Shown here: in pieces, positions 53,122 to 63,237 of the stretch
How positions within the stretch are numbered: the stretch's first letter is position 1
How the letters are laid out: each line of letters begins with the position of its first letter
Origin: G963667915 sp965197385
GTDB taxonomy: Bacteria > Acidobacteriota > Vicinamibacteria > Vicinamibacterales > UBA823
Direction: 5' to 3'
DNA: 64,000 nt
Assembly (NCBI GenBank): GCA_965197385.1
Contig: CBDANA010000007.1
Span: forward strand, 248,001-312,000
Program-made: the position numbers and the translations under genes
The notes under the pieces: model-generated
Seen by the model: only the letters and a program-made list of their open reading frames with translations
What the model was told of the DNA's origin: nothing
Databases searched by the model: none

Positions 53122-53962
53122 AAAACGTCCCGCGCTGGGCCGTGGCCTGAGCGCGCTGATTCCCGACGTGCCGCCGATGCGCGACGTGCCAGTCACGGAG
53201 CTCGACATCGACTGCTTGGCACCCAACCCCGACCAGCCTCGCACCGACGTCGACGCGGCGAACCTCGACGGGCTGGCGCAGTCGATTCGCGCAAACGGTG
53301 TGATTCAACCGCTGGTTGTGCGCAAGGCCAACGGGCGTTACGAGATCGTCGTGGGGGAGCGGCGGTGGCGTGCAGCGCAGCGGGCTGGATTGCTCCGGGT
53401 GCCGGTCATCGTGCGCGACGTGCCGTCCGACCAGCTGCTGCCCCTCGCGCTCATCGAGAACCTGCAGCGTGAGGACCTGAACCCGATCGAGGAGGCGGTC
53501 GCGTACCGGCGGCTGGTCCAGGAGCATAGGCTCTCGCACGACGCGATCGGCGCGGCGGTCGGCAAGGATCGCTCGACGGTCGCGAACGCGTTGCGCCTGT
53601 TGAAGCTCCCGGAGGAGATCAAGGCGGAGCTGGCAGCCGGCGCGCTAAGCGTCGGCCACGCGCGGGCCTTGCTGGGCGTGACCGACGAAGCGGTGCAGCG
53701 GCGCGCGGCCCGCGACGTGCGGGCGCGCGGTCTAACGGTGCGCGAGACCGAAGCGCTTGTCCGAAAATTAACCGGGGAGAGCGTCCGGCGTTCGGCGCCG
53801 CACGAGCCCGATGTGCACGTACGCGCCGCCGAGGAACGGCTGCGCTTCGCGCTCGGTACGCGCGTACGGATCGTATGGAGGGGTAAGGCGGGCCGAATTG
53901 AAATCGACTTCGGCTCCGAGGATGAGCTCCAACGGATTTACGAGCAACTGGCGGAAAAGTGA
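53114..53962 (+). CDS. parB: chromosome partitioning protein ParB (Spo0J)
   Basis: The protein has 282 residues. The N-terminal CTPase domain has the GERRWRAAQRAG motif and LIENLQREDLNPIEEAVAYR; the central helix-turn-helix includes AIGAAVGKDRSTVANALRLL; the C-terminal dimerisation domain is short. It starts AEKRPALGRGLSALIPD, as in most chromosomal ParB proteins, the segment that stimulates ParA. It binds the parS at 52225. Confidence 0.97.
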   Translation: MAEKRPALGRGLSALIPDVPPMRDVPVTELDIDCLAPNPDQPRTDVDAANLDGLAQSIRANGVIQPLVVRKANGRYEIVVGERRWRAAQRAGLLRVPVIVRDVPSDQLLPLALIENLQREDLNPIEEAVAYRRLVQEHRLSHDAIGAAVGKDRSTVANALRLLKLPEEIKAELAAGALSVGHARALLGVTDEAVQRRAARDVRARGLTVRETEALVRKLTGESVRRSAPHEPDVHVRAAEERLRFALGTRVRIVWRGKAGRIEIDFGSEDELQRIYEQLAEK

Positions 53963-54011
53963 TCGAGGTCACGCGGCCGCTCCGGCCGATGTGCGCCCGA
54001 TCGAGTGACCC

Positions 54012-55067
54012 ATGCGCTGGACGAAACGACGTCTGACCGACTTTACGGCGTGCGCCGGCTGAGCGAGCAAGCTCGCCGCGGGCGAGCTCGCCCAGGTGCT
54101 GGGCGATCTGCCGCCGTCGCAGGACGACCGGGTGCTGGTGGACTTCAGGACCTCGGACGATGCGGGTGTGTACCGCTGGGACGACGGCTCGGCGCTGGTG
54201 CAGACAATCGATTTCTTCACGCCAATCGTCGATGACCCGTTCGCCTACGGGCAGATCGCGGCCGCCAACGCGTTGAGTGACGTGTACGCGATGGGCGGCC
54301 AGCCGTTGACGGCCCTGGCTATCGCCGGGTTCCCCAACCAGGAGCTCGACCTGGCGGTCATACGCTCGATCTTCGAGGGCGGGCTGAGTAAGCTGCAGGA
54401 GGCGGGCGTGGCGCTGCTGGGCGGACACACCGTTCAGGACGGCGAAGTCAAATTCGGGTACGCGGTGACCGGCCGCGTCGATCCCGGCTGCGTGCTGTCG
54501 AATGCCGGCGCTAAGCCGGGTGACGCCTTGCTGCTGACGAAGCCGATCGGCACCGGGATCGTCGCCACGGCGATCAAGAACCGGCGGGCGTCTGACGAGG
54601 TGGCCGCCGCCGCGGTGGCGTCAATGAGCGCTCTCAACCGCGCCGCCGCCGACGCGCTGCGGGGCCGGCCGGACGATGACGTCCACGCGTGCACGGATGT
54701 CACCGGATTCGGCCTCGTCGGACACGCCTCCGAAATGGCGGCAGCCTCCGGCATCACGCTGCAGATCGATTCAGCCAAGGTGCCCTGGCTGGAGGGCGCC
54801 GAGGCGCTGGTTCGGCGCAATCGCACGGGTGGTGGCGAGACCAACGCCGAGCACTTCGGCCAGCGCGCGGAGTTCGCCGCCGGGTTGGCCGACTCGACCG
54901 TGTCGCTCGTCTACGATCCCCAGACCTCGGGCGGGTTGCTCGTCGCCATGGCAGCCGCGGGAGCCGGACCAGTCCTCGAGGCACTGGCCGCGGCCGGCGT
55001 GCAGGCGGTCCGGATTGGCGAGGCGGTCAGCCGCACTGACTCGGACCCGCTCGTTCGGGTGTCGTAG
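54012..55067 (+). CDS. selD: selenide, water dikinase, probable selenoprotein (UGA = Sec17)
   Basis: From ATG 54012 the frame reads RRLTDFTACAG, then an in-frame TGA (54060-54062), then ASKLAAGELAQVLGDLPP and the whole SelD protein. In SelD the residue before the conserved K (here K20 in UASK) is the catalytic Cys or Sec, so the TGA falls on the one residue where Sec is expected. The remaining domains are intact: QTIDFFTPIVDDPFAYGQIA, ANALSDVYAMGGQPLTALAI, VALLGGHTVQDGEVKFGYAV, TDVTGFGLVGHASEMA and DPQTSGGLLVAM. The apparent start at GTG 54096 would lack the active site. SelD makes selenophosphate from selenide and ATP. Total 351 residues. Confidence 0.9.
54060..54093 (+). promoter_or_regulatory. 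candidate bacterial SECIS element after the selD UGA
   Basis: Directly after the UGA, GCGAGC (54063-54068) can pair with GCTCGC at 54071-54076 or 54086-54091, and GGGCGAGCTCGCCC (54080-54093) is a perfect palindrome. Bacterial SECIS hairpins lie in this position within the coding sequence; the exact fold is not established here. Confidence 0.45.
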
Positions 55068-55184
55068 GGATGCCCACGCGTGATCGAAACCCACCACGGG
55101 CTGCTAACTCTTCGCATCATGGGAGAGCGGCGCGGACCTTCTGGATACGGGCCGAAAACGGGTCTTAAACGGGCTCGACGGCTC

Positions 55185-55213
55185 TTGCCCGTCCGTGATC
55201 CAGGTGCTAGAAT
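55185..55213 (+). promoter_or_regulatory. sigma70-like promoter of the ATP synthase operon
   Basis: TTGCCC (55185-55190) and TAGAAT (55208-55213) are 17 bases apart; TGC precedes the -10 box (extended -10). The first gene starts 66 bases downstream. The rest of the gap after selD shows nothing else I recognise. Confidence 0.55.
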
Positions 55214-55279
55214 CAGTGTTTTGTACGGGCGGTCGAATTCGCCGTGGGTGATGACAAACGCTCCTGACGGAGGCTGTCG

Positions 55280-55711
55280 GTGATTCCGGACCTCACGGTC
55301 CTCTGGGTGATCGGTGTCGTGCTGCTGATGGCGGTCGTGTTGAACCGCCTGCTCATTCAGCCGCTCACGAAGGTGATGGACACGCGGCAGCGCGCGATTG
55401 ACTCGGCCCGTGAGCTCGCCGAGTCGGCGGCGGCCAAGGCTGCGGCGGCGGCTGCCGAGCTCGAGGCCAAGACCAACGCTGCCCGCGCGGACATCTACCA
55501 GCAGATGGACGCGAGCCGACGCGAGCTGCTGTCGCAGCGTGCCGAGATTCTCGAAGAGACGCGGCGCGTCGCGGAATCGACCTTCGCCGACGCGACCGAG
55601 CGTTTGAAGACCCAGACCGCAGAAGCGCGTGCGCGGCTCGAATGCGAGGTCGAGACCCTCGGGGTCGCGGCGGCCGAGCGGGTGTTGGGCCGGAAGATTT
55701 CGTCGAATTGA
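55280..55711 (+). CDS. atpF': ATP synthase subunit b' (F0)
   Basis: The protein has 143 residues from GTG 55280: one membrane helix (LWVIGVVLLMAVVLNRLLIQ), then PLTKVMDTRQRAIDSARELA and a long Ala/Glu-rich helix to the end, typical of b-type stalk subunits. It lacks a signal-like N-terminus. It forms the peripheral stalk with the b subunit encoded next, as in bacteria with paired b/b'. Confidence 0.88.
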   Translation: MIPDLTVLWVIGVVLLMAVVLNRLLIQPLTKVMDTRQRAIDSARELAESAAAKAAAAAAELEAKTNAARADIYQQMDASRRELLSQRAEILEETRRVAESTFADATERLKTQTAEARARLECEVETLGVAAAERVLGRKISSN

Positions 55712-55783
55712 TCGCTGCCGCCGCGTCGGCGCCTCGTTGAACGGAAGACGGAAGATCGTTGACCCGCATTCGCAGCTTGCGCA

Positions 55784-55951
55784 CTAAGTGGCCCGTGTAA
55801 TAAATACGGCCGCATTCGGCCGCCGATGCATCCCTCCCCACGGCGTTCCTCGTCGGTCGCATACTGCCGGCATGCTCCCTCCTCGCGCCTTGCGGGGCGG
55901 GCGCCTCGACGTCCTCAGTGCCTGGCCGTATTTATGACACGGACCACTAAG
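55784..55951. repeat. 168-bp MITE-like element with 28-bp terminal inverted repeats
   Basis: The left (55784-55811) and right (55924-55951) ends are inverted copies matching at 25 of 28 positions; both contain ATAAATACGGCC. CACTAAGT occurs at both outer edges (55782-55789 and 55945-55952). No gene lies inside. It separates atpF' and atpF, and its right repeat contains the atpF start codon. Confidence 0.8.
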
Positions 55952-56614
55952 TTCACTCGCAGTCAACCCCGGCCGAATTTCTCTCGGGCGTGCGCCTGGC
56001 TGGCACTCCTGGCCTGGCTCGGCGGGGTGGCTGCCGCGCGCGCCGTGTCCGGTCCGTTCAGTGTGGCGCCACTCCATGCGGCCGTGGTGCAACCGGCTGA
56101 AATGGACGCAGCGGACGAGCATGCGGACGAGGAACACGAGCCGATCTTGCGGACGGTCGCTCGCTTCGTCAACTTCGCCCTGCTGGCCGGCGGGCTGTTC
56201 GTCATGCTGCGCGGGCCGGTCTCGACGTATTTGACCGACCGCGGCGCACAGGTCCGGCGGAACCTCGCGCAGGCGCGGCTCACGACTGCCGAAGCGGAGC
56301 AGCAGCTCGTCGGCATCGAGGCGCAGCTGCGGGCGTTGCCGGCCGAGCTGGAAGCGCTGAAAGCGCGCGGCCTAGAAGAAGTGGGCGCCGAAGAGACGCG
56401 GCTGCGCGAATCCACCGAAGCGGCCCGCCAACGGCTGGTGGACCAGACCCGGCGGGACATGGACACCCAGCTACGGATCGCGAAGCGCGACCTGACCCAC
56501 CGGGTCGCCGAGCTGGCCGTGGGCGTGGCCACGCAGCGCATCAAGGAGCAGCTCGACGACGCCGACCAGCTGCGCCTGATTGACCGTTACGTCGGGCAGG
56601 TCCGGGTCCAGTGA
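55934..56614 (+). CDS. atpF: ATP synthase subunit b (F0)
   Basis: The protein has 226 residues from ATG 55934. An unusual N-terminal hydrophobic stretch (ACAWLALLAWLGGVAAARA) precedes an acidic linker, then the true b-subunit membrane helix (FVNFALLAGGLFVMLRGPVS) and a long charged helix (LTTAEAEQQLVGIEAQLRAL onwards). The first stretch may be a cleavable signal peptide, as in some b subunits. The start codon lies in the repeat element, no good Shine-Dalgarno is visible, and no other Met occurs until residue 57. It stabilises F1 via delta. Confidence 0.85.
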   Translation: MTRTTKFTRSQPRPNFSRACAWLALLAWLGGVAAARAVSGPFSVAPLHAAVVQPAEMDAADEHADEEHEPILRTVARFVNFALLAGGLFVMLRGPVSTYLTDRGAQVRRNLAQARLTTAEAEQQLVGIEAQLRALPAELEALKARGLEEVGAEETRLRESTEAARQRLVDQTRRDMDTQLRIAKRDLTHRVAELAVGVATQRIKEQLDDADQLRLIDRYVGQVRVQ

Positions 56615-56644
56615 GCCCGGAGGCAGGACGTTGAGCCACCGAGG

Positions 56645-57192
56645 ATGACCGATCGAGTCATAGCGGCCCGGTACGCTCGTGCGCTGTTCGACGTCGTCGT
56701 GAAGGACGAAGACCTCGCGGCCGCCGAACGCGACCTCTCCCGGTTCGTCTCCGTTCTGGAGGCGCATCCCGCGCTGCGGCAACCGCTGGAGAATCCGGCC
56801 GTGCCGGCGGCGCGCAAGCAGGCGGCCGTGACCGCCGTGCTGGCGCACGCCGGGCGTTGTTCTCCGGCTGTCAGCCGTCTGCTGGGCCTGCTGGCGGAGC
56901 GCGACCGCGTCAGTCTCGTGTCGGAGATTCTCGCCGCCTTCCAGGCGCGGGTGCAGGAGCGGTTACAGATCGTGCGCGCTGAGGTGACGACGGCCGTCGC
57001 CTTGCCCGACGACCGGCGGGAGGCTATCGCCCGCCGGCTCGGCGAGGTGACCGGCAAGCAGGTGTCGATTGACGCGCGGGTGGATCCGTCGATCATCGGT
57101 GGCGTCGTCGCGAAGATCGGCAGTATCGTGTACGACGGCAGCGTGGCCCGCCAGTTGGAGCGGCTGCGTGAGCAACTGGAGAGCGGAGCCTA

Positions 57193-57193
<1 letters not shown>
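56645..57193 (+). CDS. atpH: ATP synthase subunit delta (F1)
   Basis: The protein has 182 residues: DRVIAARYARALFDVVVKDE at the N-terminus, helical domain, then VRAEVTTAVALPDDRREAIA and the conserved C-terminal IDPSIIGG-like segment (VDPSIIGGVVAKIGSIVYDG, then SVARQLERLREQL). It joins F1 to the b stalk. Its stop overlaps the atpA start (TAATG). Confidence 0.95.
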
Positions 57194-58722
<1,529 letters not shown>

Positions 58723-58740
58723 TCGACCCACTGACGACCC

Positions 58741-59646
58741 ATGCCCTCGCTTCTCGACATCCGCCACCGCGTCCGCGCCGTCAAGTCAACACAGCAGATC
58801 ACGAAGGCCATGAAGATGGTGGCCGCGTCGAAGCTGCGTCGCGCGCAGGATCGCGCCCTGGGCGCGCGGCCGTTCGCGCAGCAGATGCTTCGCGTGCTGA
58901 ATGGCCTGGCGGCGCGCGTCGAGCCGTCGGTGCATCCGCTGCTGAGCGCGCCCGCCGTTCGCGCCAGCCGGGCGCTGATCTTCGTCGTCACGGCCGATAA
59001 GGGGCTCTGCGGCAGCTTCAACACCAACATCATCAAGATGGCCAGCGGCTTCGTGACCCAGGATCCCGACCGGGAGGTGGCGATCGGCCTGGTCGGTCGG
59101 AAGGGGCGCGACTTCTTCAAAGCGCGCGGATTCGACGTGCGGTACGAGATCGTGAACCTCTTCGCGCGGCTGTCGTTCGCTGACGCCCAGGCGGTCGCCG
59201 AAGCGGCGATCGAGGAATTCACCGGCGGTCAGATCGATTCGGTCTACCTGGTGTACAACGAGTTCAAGTCGATACTGCAGCAGCGCGTCGTCGTGGAGCG
59301 TCTCCTCCCAATCGCCCGGCTGACGGACAAGACAGATGCCGCAGATGCCGCGGACGATGGCGTAGACGCGGCGGGCCCGAGTGAACCGCTGATCGACTAT
59401 CTCTACGAGCCGGTGGCCCAGCAGATCTTCGACGATCTGATTCCGCACCACGTGGAAGTGCAGGTCTTCCGGGCGCTCCTTGAGTCGGCGGCCGCCGAGC
59501 ACGCGGCGCGCATGATCGCGATGGACGCGGCGACGAAAAACTCGGGAGAGCTGATCGACGAGTTGACGCTCTACATGAACAAGGTACGCCAGGCGGCCAT
59601 CACGCGCGAGATCATCGAGGTCGTGTCGGGGGCCGAGGCGCTGTAG
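58741..59646 (+). CDS. atpG: ATP synthase subunit gamma (F1)
   Basis: The protein has 301 residues. The N-terminus SLLDIRHRVRAVKSTQQITK, AMKMVAASKLRRAQ and the C-terminus MNKVRQAAITREIIEVVSGA are the two helices of the rotor shaft. GLCGSFNTNIIK is conserved. An acidic insert (TDAADAADDGVDAAGPSEPL) near residue 205-225 is longer than usual. Confidence 0.97.
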   Translation: MPSLLDIRHRVRAVKSTQQITKAMKMVAASKLRRAQDRALGARPFAQQMLRVLNGLAARVEPSVHPLLSAPAVRASRALIFVVTADKGLCGSFNTNIIKMASGFVTQDPDREVAIGLVGRKGRDFFKARGFDVRYEIVNLFARLSFADAQAVAEAAIEEFTGGQIDSVYLVYNEFKSILQQRVVVERLLPIARLTDKTDAADAADDGVDAAGPSEPLIDYLYEPVAQQIFDDLIPHHVEVQVFRALLESAAAEHAARMIAMDAATKNSGELIDELTLYMNKVRQAAITREIIEVVSGAEAL

Positions 59647-59716
59647 GAGTCCGTGATGGAAGTCCGGCGGCCGGACCTCCACCACGGACTGCTGAGTCAG
59701 TGAAGGATCGAGACAC

Positions 59717-61180
59717 ATGTCGAATGCGGTGACGGTGGAACAGCAGAGCGGGAAGGTGGTCCAGATCATTGGACCGGTCATTGACGTGGAATTCGAGAGC
59801 GGGCAGCTGCCGGCGATTCACAACGCGCTCCGGATCCAGTCGGACGGCAAGACGGCCGGTGGGACGGACATCGACGTCGTCGTCGAGGTCGAGCAGCACT
59901 TGGGTGAGAACTGCGTCCGCGCCGTCGCCATGAAGCCGACCGACGGCATGCAGCGCGGCATGCGAGTGCTGGACCTGGGATCGCCGATTTCCGTGCCGGT
60001 CGGACCGAAGACGCTCGGTCGCGTCCTGAACGTGCTGGGCGAGCCGATCGATTTTCCGGACCAGCCCATCGATGCGGCCGAGCGGTGGCCGATTCACCGG
60101 GCCGCGCCGTCGCTCGAGGATCAGTCCACCGATCTGCAGATGTTCGAAACGGGCATCAAGGTGATTGACTTGCTCGAGCCGTATCTGCGCGGCGGGAAAA
60201 TCGGCCTGTTCGGCGGCGCCGGCGTGGGCAAGACCGTCATCATCATGGAGCTCATCCACAACATCGCGCTGAAGCACAGCGGTGTGTCGGTGTTTGGCGG
60301 GGTCGGTGAGCGCACGCGTGAGGGCAACGATCTCTGGCTCGAGATGCAAGAGAGCGGTGTCATCAACATCGAAGAGCCCGAAAAGTCGCGGGCGGCGCTG
60401 GTCTACGGGCAGATGACGGAGCCGCCCGGCGCCCGTCTGCGCGTCGGGCTGAGCGCGCTCACCGTTGCCGAGTACTTTCGTGACGCCGAGAACAAGGACG
60501 TCCTGCTGTTCATTGACAACATCTTCCGGTTCACGCAGGCCGGCTCCGAGGTGTCCGCGTTGCTGGGCCGCATGCCGTCCGCCGTCGGCTACCAGCCGAC
60601 CTTGCTGACCGAGATGGGCGAGCTGCAGGAGCGAATCACGTCGACCAAGAAAGGGTCGATCACCTCAGTGCAGGCGATCTATGTGCCCGCCGACGACTAC
60701 ACCGACCCCGCGCCGGCGACAACCTTCGCCCACCTCGATGCGACGACTAATCTGTCGCGCTCGATTGCCGAGCTGGGCATCTACCCGGCGGTCGATCCGC
60801 TGGCCTCGACGTCGCGGATCCTCGACGCGCGCGTCATTGGCGAGGAGCACTACGATGTCGCGCGGCGCGTCAAGCAGGTGCTGCAGCGGTACAAGGACCT
60901 GCAGGACATCATCGCCATTCTGGGGATCGACGAGCTGTCCGAAGAGGACAAGCTGGCAGTGACCCGCGCCCGGAAGTTGCAGCGGTTCCTATCTCAGCCG
61001 TTCTTCGTGGCCGAGCAATTCACCGGTCTCGAGGGCACGTACGTGCCGATTGCCGATACGGTGCGTGACTTCAAGGCGATCGTCGACGGCGAGCACGATG
61101 ATCTGCCGGAGCAGGCGTTCTACCTGGTCGGCACGGTCGCCGAGGCGATCGAGAAGGCCGAGAAGATGAAGAGCGCCTGA
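59717..61180 (+). CDS. atpD: ATP synthase subunit beta (F1)
   Basis: The protein has 487 residues. Walker A GGAGVGKT is at 166-173; GGVGERTREGNDLW, LFIDNIFRFTQAGSEVSALL, YQPTLLTEMGELQERITSTK and SIAELGIYPAVDPLASTSRI follow. It carries the catalytic sites of the synthase. Confidence 0.98.
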   Translation: MSNAVTVEQQSGKVVQIIGPVIDVEFESGQLPAIHNALRIQSDGKTAGGTDIDVVVEVEQHLGENCVRAVAMKPTDGMQRGMRVLDLGSPISVPVGPKTLGRVLNVLGEPIDFPDQPIDAAERWPIHRAAPSLEDQSTDLQMFETGIKVIDLLEPYLRGGKIGLFGGAGVGKTVIIMELIHNIALKHSGVSVFGGVGERTREGNDLWLEMQESGVINIEEPEKSRAALVYGQMTEPPGARLRVGLSALTVAEYFRDAENKDVLLFIDNIFRFTQAGSEVSALLGRMPSAVGYQPTLLTEMGELQERITSTKKGSITSVQAIYVPADDYTDPAPATTFAHLDATTNLSRSIAELGIYPAVDPLASTSRILDARVIGEEHYDVARRVKQVLQRYKDLQDIIAILGIDELSEEDKLAVTRARKLQRFLSQPFFVAEQFTGLEGTYVPIADTVRDFKAIVDGEHDDLPEQAFYLVGTVAEAIEKAEKMKSA

Positions 61181-61203
61181 GTGTAAGGACAGATCAGAAA
61201 CCC

Positions 61204-61626
61204 ATGGCATTGCCCTCACAATTGACCTTGGACATCGTGACCCCCGACCGGGCGCTGGTCAGTCAGTCGGTCGACGAGGTGCAGATTCCCGGCGGTGACG
61301 GCTACTTCGGCGTCCTGCCGGGGCATACCGCGCTGCTGGCGACGATGCAGGTCGGTCAGCTGTGGTACCGGACGGGGCAGGACCGCGCCTACCTCGCCGT
61401 GGTCTTCGGCTTTGCCGAGGTGCTGCCCGACCGGGTCACCATCCTGGCCAAGGTGGCCGAGCGCGCCGAAGAGATCGACGTCGAGCGCGCCCGGTCGGCG
61501 CGGCAGCGAGCCGAGGAACGCCTCGGCACGCGAACGGTAGAGATCGACTTCGCGCGCGCACGGGTGGCGCTGCTGCGGTCGCTCGTTCGCCTACAGGTGG
61601 CCGCCCGGGCCAGACTGCGCCGCTAG
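61204..61626 (+). CDS. atpC: ATP synthase subunit epsilon (F1)
   Basis: The protein has 140 residues. The N-terminal beta-sandwich has LTLDIVTPDRALVSQSVDEV, then PGGDGYFGVLPGHTALLATM, and FGFAEVLPDRVTILAKVAER; the C-terminal helical hairpin is present (ARSARQRAEERLGTR onwards). It couples the rotor and regulates ATPase activity. It is the last gene of the operon; atpB and atpE are not in this window. Confidence 0.96.
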   Translation: MALPSQLTLDIVTPDRALVSQSVDEVQIPGGDGYFGVLPGHTALLATMQVGQLWYRTGQDRAYLAVVFGFAEVLPDRVTILAKVAERAEEIDVERARSARQRAEERLGTRTVEIDFARARVALLRSLVRLQVAARARLRR

Positions 61627-61675
61627 CATCGGCAATCCGGTCCGAAGTCGGCTATTATTGGGCGCCGAACACGAC

Positions 61676-62443
61676 ATGCGCGTTTCCTGGGCCGCCGCGT
61701 CCGACACGGGGCTTCGCCGTTCCACCAACGAAGACAATCATTGCGCTCGTCCTGACCTCGGGCTGTTCCTCGTGGCCGACGGGATGGGTGGTCATGTGGC
61801 GGGTGAGGTCGCCTCGCGGGTGGCGATCAACACGATCGAGAGCTTCATCGATCAGACCAAGGCGACAAGTTCGGACGACACCTGGCCCTTTCCCTTCGAC
61901 ACGGCGCTCACCACCGACGCCAACCGCCTGACGGCGGCGTTCCGCCTCGCCAACCGGACGATCGCCACGAAGATGGCGGTCGCCCAGAGCCTGCGCGGCA
62001 TGGCCACGACGGCGTCCGCCGTGCTCATGCAGGAGAACAGCGTGATCCTTGCCCACGTGGGCGACAGCCGGATCTACCTGCTGCGCGACGGTGGGCTGAA
62101 GCGGCTGACGGCCGATCACTCCTGGGTGGAAGAACAGGTACGCGCGGGCGCTTTGACGCCCGACGCGGCGCGGCAGCACCCGTGGCGCAACGTGGTGACG
62201 CGCGCGCTGTCGGGTGGCAACGATCCCGCCGTGGACCTGGGGGAGTGCTCGCTGCAGCCGGCCGACCGGCTGCTGCTGTGCTCCGATGGGCTCTTCGCCG
62301 TGACGAGCGACGACCAGATCAGCGAGTTGCTAGGCCGCGCCGCGCCGCTGGTCGAGATTTGCGATGCGTTGATCCAGGCCGCCAACGACGCCGGCGGCCC
62401 GGACAACATCACCACGCTCGTGCTGCAAGTCGATGTGGCATAA
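61676..62443 (+). CDS. PP2C-family serine/threonine phosphatase
   Basis: ATG 61676 gives 255 residues starting MRVSWAAASDTGLRRSTNED. PP2C motifs: TGLRRSTNEDN, LVADGMGGHVAGEVASRVA, MATTASAVLMQENSVILAHV, GDSRIYLLRDGGLKRLTADH, LLLCSDGLFAVTSDDQI and GGPDNITTLVL, with the metal-binding aspartates. It is a soluble protein that would counteract Hanks-type kinases (none in this window). It overlaps the next gene by 11 bases. Confidence 0.95.
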   Translation: MRVSWAAASDTGLRRSTNEDNHCARPDLGLFLVADGMGGHVAGEVASRVAINTIESFIDQTKATSSDDTWPFPFDTALTTDANRLTAAFRLANRTIATKMAVAQSLRGMATTASAVLMQENSVILAHVGDSRIYLLRDGGLKRLTADHSWVEEQVRAGALTPDAARQHPWRNVVTRALSGGNDPAVDLGECSLQPADRLLLCSDGLFAVTSDDQISELLGRAAPLVEICDALIQAANDAGGPDNITTLVLQVDVA

Positions 62444-63227
62444 CCTGGGCCGCCTGCTCCGCTACCGGAGCCTCGTACAGATCCTGGTGGTTCGCGAGTT
62501 GAAGGCGCGCTACCGGGGGTCGGTGCTCGGATTCTTCTGGTCCTTCATCAATCCGCTGCTGCTCCTGTCGGTCTACTGGTTCGTCTTCAGCGTCGTCCTG
62601 CCTGGCATCCGGCCGATCGCGGTCGAGCCTTATGCGCTATTCATGTTTTGCGGCCTGTTGCCCTGGATCTGGTTCTCGTCGTCCGTACTGGAGGCATCGA
62701 ACGTGTTGATCGCTGGCGGAAACCTGATCAAGAAGGTGTTGTTTCCGGCCGAGGTGCTGCCGTTCGTGACGGTCTTCGCCAACATGATCCATTTCTTCCT
62801 GGGGCTGCCGATTATCTTCGCGGCCCTGATCTACTTCGGGGTGCCGATCCATCCGCTGGAGTTGCTCTGGCTGCCGGTCATCGTTCTCGTGCAGTTGTTC
62901 TTCACGCTGGGAATCGCGCTGATCGTGTCGTCACTAACCGTGCACTTCCGCGACCTGAAGGATATCTTGGGCAATCTGATGACCTTCTGGTTCTTCGCCA
63001 CGCCGATCATCTATCCGATATCGCTCGCGCCGCCGGGCGGCAAGAAGCTGCTGGATGTGAACCCGTTCACGCACCTTGCCGTCTCCTACCAGGAAGTGCT
63101 GTTCTACGACGGCCCATTCGGACATTGGAAGTGGCTGTTGGCGCTTGGTGGCGGGTCGATCGCGCTGTTCCTGGTCGGCTACTTCCTGTTCGATCGACTG
63201 CGCGACTCGTTTGCCGAAGAGGTCTGA
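62433..63227 (+). CDS. ABC-2 type polysaccharide exporter permease (Wzm/TagG-like)
   Basis: The protein has 264 residues and six hydrophobic helices. It starts with the cytoplasmic LVVRELKARYRGSVLGFFWS motif typical of Wzm/TagG permeases, then FINPLLLLSVYWFVFSVVL, PWIWFSSSVLEASNVLIAGG, NLIKKVLFPAEVLPFVTVFA, FRDLKDILGNLMTFWFFATP and NPFTHLAVSYQEVLFYDG. The partner ATPase starts 10 bp downstream. It probably exports O-antigen or another lipid-linked glycan. Confidence 0.93.
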   Translation: MWHNLGRLLRYRSLVQILVVRELKARYRGSVLGFFWSFINPLLLLSVYWFVFSVVLPGIRPIAVEPYALFMFCGLLPWIWFSSSVLEASNVLIAGGNLIKKVLFPAEVLPFVTVFANMIHFFLGLPIIFAALIYFGVPIHPLELLWLPVIVLVQLFFTLGIALIVSSLTVHFRDLKDILGNLMTFWFFATPIIYPISLAPPGGKKLLDVNPFTHLAVSYQEVLFYDGPFGHWKWLLALGGGSIALFLVGYFLFDRLRDSFAEEV

Positions 63228-63237
63228 GAGATCGAGT

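Noticed and set aside
54096..55067. Start of selD at GTG 54096
   Set aside because: This would remove the active-site region; the coding pattern continues upstream through the UGA with clear SelD similarity.
55068..55279. tRNA-Sec gene near selD
   Set aside because: No cloverleaf with a UCA anticodon could be built in this gap; only a promoter is supported.
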